Of a stretch of 64,000 bases of DNA, positions 40,342 through 47,887 are shown one piece after another (positions within the stretch are counted from its first letter, which is position 1; each line of letters starts with the position of its first letter). Origin of the DNA: Rhodococcus sp. 06-235-1A (GTDB lineage Bacteria > Actinomycetota > Actinomycetes > Mycobacteriales > Mycobacteriaceae). The stretch is taken from NCBI RefSeq assembly GCF_002258785.1, contig NZ_NOYI01000016.1, forward strand, positions 1 through 64,000. Reading direction: 5' to 3'. The translations under genes were made by a program, and so were the position numbers. The notes under the pieces are model-generated. The model saw only the letters and a program-made list of their open reading frames with translations. It was not told where the DNA came from and searched no databases.

Positions 40342-41400
40342 ATGGCTAACGGAACGTATGAACACCAGGAAGTTCTCTCGAATTTAATCTTCGGTACACT
40401 TCGCGCCCAGGTGTTCCGCGCCGCCGCTCAACTGGAACTGGCCGACTATCTCTCGAAGGAGACACTCACTAGCGCAGAACTCGCAGAGCGAGCGCAGCTG
40501 GACGTGGATGCATTGCGTCGTTTGCTGCTAGCTCTAGAGAAGATCGGCGCGGTCGTGTGTGATCAAGGTGGAAAATACGGACTTACTTCGTTGGGGCAGC
40601 GACTTCGCACCGATGTTCCTGATTCTGTTCGCGATCTTGTCCTCTGCTACAACGGTGAGGCAACTTGGCACTGCTGGAGCGATTTGGCGGGTACCGTTCG
40701 TACGGGGGTGAACATTCTCGAACGCGTGGACAAAAAGAATTACTTCGAGTACCTCAAGGAGGACCCGTTGGAGTACGAGCTCTTCAATGGGGCAATGGCG
40801 GACGACTCCCGCAACTCTGCCAAGAGCATCGCCGGGGGCTTCGATTTCTCTCGCTTTGGCACCTTGATGGATATTGGTGGTGGTAATGGCACCCTGATTG
40901 CCAGCATTGCGGCCGTCCACGACTCAGTTGAGGGCATAGTGTTTGATCTGCCGACAGCAGTCGGCTCAGCGCAACAGATTTTCGCCCTCAACGGCGTTGA
41001 GGGTCGCTGCAGGGCAGTCGGCGGCGACGTCTTCGTTGAGGTGCCTGGTGGTGCCGACGCATATATGATGAAGAGTTTTCTACATGACTGGGATGATGAA
41101 CATGTCATTAGCATCCTCGCAAAAATCCGAAAGGTGATAGGTGAACATGGCCGAGTGCTCGTTATCGAGCCGCTGTTCCCAGACGACCCGCACAGCTTGC
41201 CGTCTTTTTCGGGCGTAATTACATCCGATCTTGATCTCCTGTCGGCTACCCAGGGCAGAATCCGTAGCAAAGCAGATTTTGAGGAGCTGTTTCGCGCCAC
41301 CGGCTTCTTACTGTCTAATATTACGCCACTCGGCGCGTACGATTTTGCAAACTACGAGCACTACAACGTACTTGAAGCCACGCCAAGGTCCGAATTGTAA
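40342..41400 (+). CDS. O-methyltransferase family 2 (PF00891), Ccb4-like candidate
   Basis: A 352-residue methyltransferase with an N-terminal winged-helix dimerisation domain (LIFGTLRAQVFRAAAQLELADYL, ELAERAQLDVDALRRLLLAL). The SAM site is LMDIGGGNGTLIASIA, and the late motif is AYMMKSFLHDWDDEHVISIL with the catalytic His-Asp. Small-molecule O-methylation is the expected chemistry. Celesticetin carries a 7-O-methyl group made by such an enzyme (Ccb4), so 7-O-methylation is the leading guess. The start follows AGAAAGGG. It is the last gene of the cluster. Confidence 0.8.
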   Translation: MANGTYEHQEVLSNLIFGTLRAQVFRAAAQLELADYLSKETLTSAELAERAQLDVDALRRLLLALEKIGAVVCDQGGKYGLTSLGQRLRTDVPDSVRDLVLCYNGEATWHCWSDLAGTVRTGVNILERVDKKNYFEYLKEDPLEYELFNGAMADDSRNSAKSIAGGFDFSRFGTLMDIGGGNGTLIASIAAVHDSVEGIVFDLPTAVGSAQQIFALNGVEGRCRAVGGDVFVEVPGGADAYMMKSFLHDWDDEHVISILAKIRKVIGEHGRVLVIEPLFPDDPHSLPSFSGVITSDLDLLSATQGRIRSKADFEELFRATGFLLSNITPLGAYDFANYEHYNVLEATPRSEL

Positions 41401-41952
41401 ACCGTCCCCCCTTTTTTTGCAGCCCTAGACTTCCTTGAAGTGATGCAACGGTAGAGCGGGCGTTGTCGGCGTGACGGTTGAAGTTACACCGGGATCCACG
41501 CTTTGAAGTTGTGTAAAGGGCACTGTCTAGAGCTCAAAATCATTGACGTCGTCAGCCTCCGTTCGGCCTACAGGAGAACGCGCGTGCGTAGATGAGAAGT
41601 TCGATACCACTCAAGTGCGGCAGTACCATTCCCGCCACAAGCAAATCCGCGACACGCGTGTCCTTTGACGGTTCACGTCTCTGAGCCCTCGGATAGCAGA
41701 CCGTTGCCCGTTGACGCCGAGCATCTCGTCGGTCGCCCGCTCGCTCGCTTCAGGGGCTTTCAACCGTGAAGAAGCTTTCGGAGTGTCGAGTGTCCTAGTG
41801 TTCAGCGTCTATGGGACAATAAGACTCGACCGGTATTCTGCAGTAGTCTTGTGTCTTGTGTCGAAAGTCTTATTAGCTTAGGCGAGATTAGTTGCTGGGC
41901 GTCGAGAGTGTGGCCCACTGGGTCAGGCTCAGGGTTAATGGAGGTGATCGTA
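41401..41952. other. Intergenic region with long inverted repeat
   Basis: About 550 bp without a convincing gene, after the end of the biosynthetic cluster. A C/T-rich run follows the methyltransferase stop. Perfect 9-bp arms AATAAGACT (41818-41826) and AGTCTTATT (41866-41874) lie about 80 bp upstream of the SdpI-like gene, with short direct repeats (AGTCTTGTGTCTTGTG) in the loop. This looks like an operator or a structured leader. Confidence 0.4.
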
Positions 41953-42336
41953 GTGGACGCGTGTTCTGCCCACCAGTTGTCTATGACTTTGGCTATGGCT
42001 CTATTCGTGCTGGCGCTGACCGTCTACATGACTGCGCACGCGACTAAAGGGGAACAGGACCCCAACTCACTCATCGGCATTAGGACTCGTGCGACCAAGT
42101 CGAGCAAGGAAGCCTGGGTTGCCGGGCATCGTGTTGCGTACCCCTACTTGCTCGCAGGTGCAACCCATTGCTTGGGTTCGTCGGTGCTGATAGCGGCGTT
42201 CCTTGGATTCGATTTCGTGCCCGCCACGGCGCTGTTAATTTTCTCGATTGTGCTGGCGTTGGGGGCGGCCGTCATCTTGACGGCGAGTGGCATCAAGGCC
42301 GATCGCGAAGCGAAGAAGCATATACACGCCACCTAG
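41953..42336 (+). CDS. SdpI-family membrane protein
   Basis: A 127-residue protein with a first helix (LSMTLAMALFVLALTVYM), a cytosolic loop holding NSLIGIRTRATKSSKEAWVAGHRVA and two further helices. The G-(I/Y)-R-T-x-x-(T/A)-x-x-S-x-x-x-W pattern is the signature of SdpI/YhfL-type proteins, known from immunity to the Bacillus toxin SdpC. GTG 41953 is chosen because GGAGGTGAT lies four nucleotides upstream. It is just outside the lincosamide cluster; a role in immunity or export is possible but unproven. Confidence 0.75.
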   Translation: MDACSAHQLSMTLAMALFVLALTVYMTAHATKGEQDPNSLIGIRTRATKSSKEAWVAGHRVAYPYLLAGATHCLGSSVLIAAFLGFDFVPATALLIFSIVLALGAAVILTASGIKADREAKKHIHAT

Positions 42337-42800
42337 ATGGCACGTGGTTCAACAATGAGAGGGAATATGTTGGAACCTGAGTTCCTTCATAGCAATGATT
42401 ACGGCGCGTGTCGAACCAGCGCCTGTTTGTTTGGCCGCGATGTCAGAGGTTGAACAGTCGCCATTGCGTTTCACAAGAATATCGACAACTGTAACCGGCA
42501 TTCGATGCTGGTCGGTGGCCACAAGCGCTCCCCGCAGCTGCGTCGGAGCATGCATACGTAGCCAGCATGCCTGCTAGCGTGATCGGTAGCATACTCGGAC
42601 TATCTGGCAGTGGCCGTTCGATCAAGGTTGCGAAATCAGCGAACGTGGTTGAAATCCGACCGAATCGAAGAGGGCTACAAGGATGCGCACTGACCTGGCT
42701 TAGCCCGGCTGAAACTGGAGGTGGGCAGTCGTCACCCTCGACGCACGGTACGTGCGGCGACATCCCGGGTTCGTCGTCAATCAGCTCTAAGGTGTCGCGT
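42337..42800. other. Intergenic region without supported gene
   Basis: Short frames exist on both strands, none with family similarity or a good ribosome-binding site. It is probably decayed sequence next to the IS cluster. Confidence 0.4.
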
Positions 42801-43073
42801 ATGAGCGAGAACGAGTCGGTCGATGTGGCCGCAATTCCTGATCGTGTGCTCGATGACCTCGCCGAGGTTCTTATCGACGGGCTCGATCAACTTCTCGATC
42901 GGTTGACCGACCGGGCGTTTGATGCGCCGACACCGGGATCGGCTGTCTGGGAATTGGAATGGAGCGACCGAGAGTCGGCGATCGGCCAAGCTCGCGCCTT
43001 CGAGCGGAATTGGTGCGGCGAGCAGGTGCCGGCCTCGGGATGGTGGCCGCCGCTCCCCCTGCATCACTGCTAA
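42801..43073 (+). CDS. Small acidic hypothetical protein at the IS boundary
   Basis: A 90-residue frame from ATG 42801 after AAGGTG. It is rich in Asp, Glu and Leu in the first half (IPDRVLDDLAEVLIDGLDQLLDRL), consistent with an amphipathic helix. No family is recognised. It ends about 80 bp before the IS3 element, so it may be a gene truncated by that insertion. Confidence 0.35.
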   Translation: MSENESVDVAAIPDRVLDDLAEVLIDGLDQLLDRLTDRAFDAPTPGSAVWELEWSDRESAIGQARAFERNWCGEQVPASGWWPPLPLHHC

Positions 43074-43188
43074 ACCAGGTGACTCAGCCGCCGCGCAGAG
43101 CGCGGGCCGGTCGTGTTCGTGTCGATGACGCTCTGGCAGGTCCCCGATAGTCGGGCCACCGTGTTCTAGAGCCTCGGTGTGATTGATT

Positions 43189-44025
43189 TCAGTCGATCTC
43201 GCAACCCTCGACCGGTTGGTGGTTGTGGGTGCATCGGGCAGCGTACTCGGCCGGCGTGAGGTAGCCGAGGGATGAGTGCCGGTGTCGATGGTTGTGGTCG
43301 TCTTTGAGGTCCTCGATCACCACCCTCGCTTCGAGCAGGCTCGTCCAGTGATTTCGGTTCAGGCACTCCTTCCGTAGCCGATTGTTGAACGATTCGATGT
43401 GTCCGTTGTTCCACGGCGTCCCCGGCGGGATGTAGGAGATACCGACACGATCTCGGCAGAATTGTTGCAGCACATGGGAAATGAACTCCGGACCGTTGTC
43501 CATTCGCAGCGCCAACGGCGGCCCGCCCCACAGCGCGAACGTCTTGTCGAGCTCGTCGGTCAGCCGCTGTGCGGTGATCGAGCGCTCCACGATATTCAAC
43601 AGGGACTGCCGGGTGTGTTCGTCGATCATCGACGCGATTTTGATCGCCTTCCCGTCGACGGTCGACTCGAACTGAAAGTCCATAGCCCACACCACTTTCG
43701 GCGCATCGGCTTCGATTTGCGGGCGGGAGCTGATGCCGGCGCGTTTGCGTGGATGGTAGATCCGAACCTGCAGGCCCTCCTCTTTCCAGAGCCGGTGCAC
43801 CTTCTTCTTGTTCACCGACATGCCCTGGTCGTGCCTCAGATGCGCCCAGGCGCGACGGAAGCCGTGCATCGGATGCGAGCCTGCGTACTTCCGCAACGAC
43901 GCCCTCAAAACCGCGTCGGGGTCCGCGGGCGTTTCGGCGATCGGTGTTCGTGCGTAGGTGGAGCGGGCAAGTCCAACTGCTCTGCACGCCAGACGTTTCG
44001 ACACACTCATCGTGTTGACGAGCAT
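43189..44025 (-). CDS. IS3-family transposase OrfB
   Basis: A 278-residue OrfB with an N-terminal HTH-like region and an integrase core: VWAMDFQFESTVDGKAIKI (first Asp), LRMDNGPEFIS (second Asp) and the Glu region NNGHIESFNNRLRKECLN. The C-terminus contains DDHNHRHRHSSLGYLTPAEYAARC. It is expressed probably as an OrfAB fusion through -1 frameshifting at GGGAAAA near the OrfA stop. Confidence 0.88.
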   Translation of the reverse strand: MLVNTMSVSKRLACRAVGLARSTYARTPIAETPADPDAVLRASLRKYAGSHPMHGFRRAWAHLRHDQGMSVNKKKVHRLWKEEGLQVRIYHPRKRAGISSRPQIEADAPKVVWAMDFQFESTVDGKAIKIASMIDEHTRQSLLNIVERSITAQRLTDELDKTFALWGGPPLALRMDNGPEFISHVLQQFCRDRVGISYIPPGTPWNNGHIESFNNRLRKECLNRNHWTSLLEARVVIEDLKDDHNHRHRHSSLGYLTPAEYAARCTHNHQPVEGCEID

Positions 44026-44054
44026 GTCGACGGCGCGGCGCTTGGCGGCTGGGC

Positions 44055-44336
44055 TCAGAATTTTCCCTTCGCTACCTCCCGCAGTGCATCCTTCTCCAGC
44101 TCGGCCTCGGCGAGCAGGCGTTTGAGCTTGCCGTTCTGCTCGCGCAACTCTTTGAGTTCCTTCGCGGCATCGGTGTCCATCCCGCCGTACTGACGACGCC
44201 AGTTGTACAACGTCGCCGCCGACACCTCGAGCTCCGCCGCGATCTCCTCCTGCGTCTTGCCCGCAGCAGTGAGCTCATCAGCACGTCGCAGCTTGCGCAC
44301 GATTTCCTCGGCAGAGTTCCGCTTCCGTCCAGCCAT
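44055..44336 (-). CDS. IS3-family transposase OrfA
   Basis: A 93-residue HTH_21/HTH_Tnp_1-type protein: NSAEEIVRKLRRADELTAAGKTQEEIAAEL, SAATLYNWRRQYGG, then a leucine zipper (LKELREQNGKLKRLLAEAEL). The last sense codons GGA AAA TTC are preceded by G, giving the canonical -1 slippery heptamer GGGAAAA. The -1 frame continues without stop into OrfB. Confidence 0.88.
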   Translation of the reverse strand: MAGRKRNSAEEIVRKLRRADELTAAGKTQEEIAAELEVSAATLYNWRRQYGGMDTDAAKELKELREQNGKLKRLLAEAELEKDALREVAKGKF

Positions 44337-44486
44337 GTTCTCCATCGTCCTATCCGCCCAGCTCATGGGCAACAAGACTCTAAAACGAGATGGCTCCGTT
44401 CACTGGGGACACGCCACTATCAGTGCTGACCCAGCTACGCGATTCGGGACTGCCCCGAGTTCAGTTGACTGTCGGGGTTGAGTGAT

Positions 44487-45358
44487 TCAGGCCGCGTGTG
44501 CGGTCCGGTTGATTGTCTCAAACTCGATCGGAGTGAGCTTGCCGAGGCGTCGTTGACGGCGTTTGCGGTGATAGGTCTTTTCGATCCAGGTCACGATCGC
44601 CAGCCGTAGTTGCTCGCGGGTCGACCACCGCTGGCGGTCGAGGACGTTGCGCTGCACGAGTGCGAAGAACGACTCCATCGCGGCGTTGTCACCGCACGCC
44701 CCGACCCGCCCCATAGAACCTCGTAACCCGTTGCGCGACAGCGCTTGTACGAACTTCCTGGACCGGAATTGGCTACCGCGATCCGAGTGAACGATAGTCC
44801 CCACCGAGCCTCTTTGCGCCACAGCATTATCCAATGCGGACACCGCTAACGAGGCCTTCATCCTGGAGTCGATCGAGTAGCCGACGATCCTGTTCGACCA
44901 GACGTCCTTGATCGCGCAGAGATACAGTTTGCCCTCGTCGGTGCGGTGTTCGGTGATGTCGGTCAGCCACAGCTCGTCCGCGGCCTGTGCGGTGAACTGA
45001 CGGTCGACGAGGTCATCGTGGACCGGCGGGCCGGCCTTCCTGTTCAGGCCTCGCTTCTTCGAGAACACCGACCAGATGCGTTCTTGTGAGCACAACCGCG
45101 CGACCCGGTTCTCGCTGGCGGTGATGCCGCGGTCGGGTAGCTCATCTGCGATGAAGCGATAACCGAATGCGGGGTCGTCGGCGTGGATCTCACGAGCAAT
45201 GTTGATCAGATGCGCATCATCCCAATCTCATTGCGTGACTGGCTGTTTCTTCCACTTGTAGAACGCTTGGGTGGAGAAACCGAGAACCCGGCAGGTCACT
45301 GTGACGGGGACTCCGTCGCCAGCAAGGTCGAGGACCAGCGGGTAGATCATTTTGGGTT
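44487..45358 (-). pseudogene. IS3-family transposase OrfB interrupted by an in-frame stop
   Basis: The OrfB reading frame starts at the ATG overlapping the OrfA stop (MIYPLVLDLAGDGVPVTVTC...), but TGA at 45226-45228 interrupts it. Related transposases have Arg at this position, so a CGA to TGA change is likely. Downstream the frame continues intact: WDDAHLIN, FGYRFIADELPDRG, then the core DELWLTDITEHRT, IVHSDRGSQFRS and the Glu in DNAAMESFFALVQRNVL. Reinitiation could only give a protein lacking the N-terminal domain. Confidence 0.8.
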
Positions 45359-45643
45359 GACGTCCCGGGACAAGTAGGCAACCGCGCGACGCATGACCTC
45401 GGCTTCCTGCTCGAGCAGCTTGATCCGTTTGCGGGCTTCTCGCAGCTCGGCGGACTCGTCGAGGCCTGTCTTCGTGGCGGTGCCGCGTTCGACTCCGTCG
45501 TCGCGGTCGGCGATTTTGAGCCAGCGGTGCAGGCAACCTTCGGAGATTCCGAAGTCCTTCGCGATCTGACGCAGCGGGGCCTCGCCTTTGCGTGCGACGG
45601 CGATGACGTCGCGGCGGAACTCCTCGGGAAATGCTTTCGGCAT
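45347..45643 (-). CDS. IS3-family transposase OrfA of element B
   Basis: A 98-residue HTH protein: MPKAFPEEFRRDVIAVARKG, IAKDFGISEGCLHRWLKIAD and a coiled-coil segment (ARKRIKLLEQEAEVMRRAVAYL). ATG 45643 gives the usual length; the longer upstream frame is not conserved-looking. The stop overlaps the OrfB start (ATGA). Confidence 0.85.
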   Translation of the reverse strand: MPKAFPEEFRRDVIAVARKGEAPLRQIAKDFGISEGCLHRWLKIADRDDGVERGTATKTGLDESAELREARKRIKLLEQEAEVMRRAVAYLSRDVNPK

Positions 45644-45700
45644 GATGAACATCCTTCCACCGTGAGGAGCGATCCTCACAGATCAGATGTCAACACTAAT

Positions 45701-45955
45701 AATGGTTGTAGCGTCGAGCAGCGACGTCTGACTCGAATGTCAACTGACTGAACGATGTCTTTCTTTGGATTTGTCGGCGGCCGTTGCTCGACGCTCCCGC
45801 CTCGCCACCGCGGCCGAGTCGGGGCGTCGCCGAGTCTCGGTTGTGTGACCTCATAGGAGCCTTGAGCTCATCGTTAGTGTTTTGTCCACTAACCCCATTC
45901 GGCGACCACACGATAGGACGGCAGGACGTCCACCGAGTACGGGATGGGGTAGAAA
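45701..45955. other. Upstream noncoding region of the IS110 element
   Basis: About 250 bp with no gene between the IS3 and IS110 transposase genes. In IS110 elements the bridge RNA is made from the noncoding end. I cannot fold it reliably by eye. Confidence 0.3.
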
Positions 45956-47188
45956 TTGTCCGAGAAATCAGTCACCCACGCGGTCTATGCGGGAATCGAC
46001 ACGCACAAGGATTTTCATGTCGTCGCGGTCGTCGACCATCTGGGTCGACTGCTCGATACATTCACAGCCGCAACGACAAGGGCCGGTTATCATGCTCTAC
46101 TGCAGTGGATTACGTCATTCCACGACATCGCTCGGATCGGAGTCGAGGGCACCGGCTCGTACGGAGTTGCCATCACCCGACTCCTTCGCGACCGAGGATT
46201 CGAGGTCGTCGAGGTGAACCGGCCCAACCGGCAAATGCGGAGACTGCGCGGCAAAACCGATGCGATCGATGCCGAAGCTGCGGCGCGGGCTGCTCTCGCC
46301 GGCACCGCCGCGGCCGTCCCAAAGTCGCATGATGGAACAATCGAATCGATCCGTCTTCTCCGTGTGACACTGACTGGACTGAGGAAATGCTCGACAGCAC
46401 TGACTAATTCGCTACGCAACATCATCGTCAGCGCTCCACCCGACTTACGCGACAGGCTCGAGCCCATGACCACCGGCGCCTTGTTGCACCACTGCTCGAG
46501 CTTCCGCATCCCGGCCGGCGCGCCCGCGGACGCTCGGTTGGCCCTCAGATCGACGCTGCGTTCACTCTCACGGCAGATTCTGTCCCAGCAGCGCGAGCTG
46601 GATCGGCTCCGAAGTGAGTTGACGGACCTGGTGCGCCGAGTCAACCCCTCGTTGTTAGCGGCACCGGGCGTCGGCGTCGACAGTGCATCGACACTACTCG
46701 TCACCGCGGGCGACAATCCCGAAAGACTGTACAGTGAAGCATCATTCGCCGCTCTTTGTGGCGTTTCCCCGATCGAGGCATCTTCGGGGAAACACATCCG
46801 ACACCGACTCAATCGCGGAGGAGATCGTCAAGCCAACAACGCACTCTGGCGCATAGCAATGATCCGGTCAACCAACGACGAACGCACCCGCGCCTACGTC
46901 GCGCGCAGAACCATCGAAGGAAAATCGCCGAGGGAAGTTCGGCGTTGCCTCAAACGGCACATCGCCCGAGAGATCTACTCGCTTCTGACCGACCCGAAAC
47001 CCGTACAAGGGACCGACGACCTTCGGCCACTCCGCCACCGAGCCGGGCTGTCCATGCAGTCCTGCGCCGACCACTTCGCCGTTTCTCTCACCACGATATC
47101 GCGCACGGAACGAGCGATCAAACCGAACCACGACTTCGCCGCGCGCTACCGCGACTGGTTGACGGGACAACTCGCAGAAACCGCTTGA
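45956..47188 (+). CDS. IS110-family transposase
   Basis: A 410-residue IS110 transposase. The N-terminal DEDD-type domain shows YAGIDTHKDFHVVAVVD, GVEGTGSYG and KTDAIDAEAAARAAL. The C-terminal Transposase_20 domain shows LLAAPGVGVDSASTLLVTAGDNPER and FAALCGVSPIEASSGKHIRHRLNRGGDRQAN, including the catalytic Ser context. IS110 elements use a bridge RNA from the noncoding end; the gap at 45700-45955 is where it could lie. The last about 60 residues carry an HTH-like tail (CADHFAVSLTTISRTERAIK). Confidence 0.9.
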   Translation: MSEKSVTHAVYAGIDTHKDFHVVAVVDHLGRLLDTFTAATTRAGYHALLQWITSFHDIARIGVEGTGSYGVAITRLLRDRGFEVVEVNRPNRQMRRLRGKTDAIDAEAAARAALAGTAAAVPKSHDGTIESIRLLRVTLTGLRKCSTALTNSLRNIIVSAPPDLRDRLEPMTTGALLHHCSSFRIPAGAPADARLALRSTLRSLSRQILSQQRELDRLRSELTDLVRRVNPSLLAAPGVGVDSASTLLVTAGDNPERLYSEASFAALCGVSPIEASSGKHIRHRLNRGGDRQANNALWRIAMIRSTNDERTRAYVARRTIEGKSPREVRRCLKRHIAREIYSLLTDPKPVQGTDDLRPLRHRAGLSMQSCADHFAVSLTTISRTERAIKPNHDFAARYRDWLTGQLAETA

Positions 47189-47535
47189 CACCAATAGGAG
47201 CATCCAAAGCCGGGGCAGTCCCTTCCGGCGTTCAGCTACTTGCGATGCGCGACGGAGGCGCGATGAGCGCCGACGACCTCGTGAACATCTTCGAACAACT
47301 TCCTGACCAGCCCAAAGGCAGCGTCACGCGGGTTCGGGGTCCAAGGGCCTTTGTCAAGAACATCAGGCATGTCGAACTGCTGAACGGCCCGGGCCAACTC
47401 TCACCAGTCCCGACTGTCCAGTCGGATCACACTGATGTAATTCGCTGCAACACTCTCGGCGTGTCACAGCGCTTCGAAAATGATTCTGGTTCAGGATGGA
47501 CTCCGGTTGGGACCGAAGACGAAGGAGGCCGTGCC
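47189..47535. other. Intergenic region after the IS110 element
   Basis: About 350 bp without a supported gene. An open plus-strand frame crosses it, but without a family match. CGGGGCAGTCCC at 47211-47222 is the inverted copy of GGGACTGCCCCG at 44446-44457 and may mark the edge of an inserted block. Confidence 0.4.
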
Positions 47536-47748
47536 ATGCCGATGCCCAGTAAGGGTGACCGGACGTCGCTGACTGTCCGACTGCCGTCAGAGCTGATTGA
47601 CACGCTCAAGGCACAGCGGAGCTCGGCTGGCGCTACGTCTTTGAGTCAGTACGTTGCCGATCTTATTGCGATTGCTAGCGACCGGGAAGATCTTGCGCGC
47701 GAGCTCAATCGCGCGCGAGAGCAGGGGGTGCTGCCGTTGACTGCGTAG
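47536..47748 (+). CDS. Ribbon-helix-helix-like small DNA-binding protein
   Basis: A 70-residue protein with the pattern RTSLTVRLPSELIDTLKAQRSSAG, SLSQYVADLIAIA and a terminal basic helix. The strand (TSLTVRLP) followed by two helices is typical of RHH regulators and of small plasmid copy-control proteins. ATG 47536 follows GAAGGAGG. It lies just upstream of the replication gene and could control it. The longer open frame upstream is an IS110 shadow. Confidence 0.65.
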   Translation: MPMPSKGDRTSLTVRLPSELIDTLKAQRSSAGATSLSQYVADLIAIASDREDLARELNRAREQGVLPLTA

Positions 47749-47816
47749 CTGTCTTGACCCTAAACCGACATTTGGGTCATACGACCAACTAAATCTGCGC
47801 GGCACCTTGAGATGAC

Positions 47817-47848
47817 AAAAACCCCCGGCGTGCGGGCCGAGGGTTTCT
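47817..47848. terminator. Hairpin between RHH and replication genes
   Basis: AAAACCCCCGG and CCGAGGGTTT flank a GC loop, one mismatch in the stem, with an A-run on one side and a T-rich run on the other. It could terminate transcription in both directions. Confidence 0.45.
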
Positions 47849-47887
47849 GAAGTCAGAGAAGCGAGTGACTAGCTCGCAACTCGTTCT

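Larger units (their letters stand above)
43153..44398 (-). mobile_element. IS3-family insertion sequence A
   Basis: A complete-looking element with OrfA and OrfB. Imperfect terminal inverted repeats are visible: CCACCGTGTTCTAGAGCCTC near 43157-43176 and, reading inward from the other side, CCATCTCGTTTTAGAGTCTT near 44374-44393. Exact ends are uncertain by a few bases. Confidence 0.75.
44465..45700 (-). mobile_element. IS3-family insertion sequence B (inactivated)
   Basis: A second, different IS3 element lies next to element A. Its OrfB carries an in-frame stop, so it is not autonomous. Possible ends: GTTGACTG near 44467 and, inverted, GTTGACAT near 45695, each followed by TGAG in the inward direction. 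Boundaries are approximate. Confidence 0.7.

Noticed and set aside
46756-47748. Long plus-strand open frame of 330 codons
   Set aside because: Most of it is a shadow of the IS110 transposase gene; only the last 70 codons, with their own ribosome-binding site, look real.
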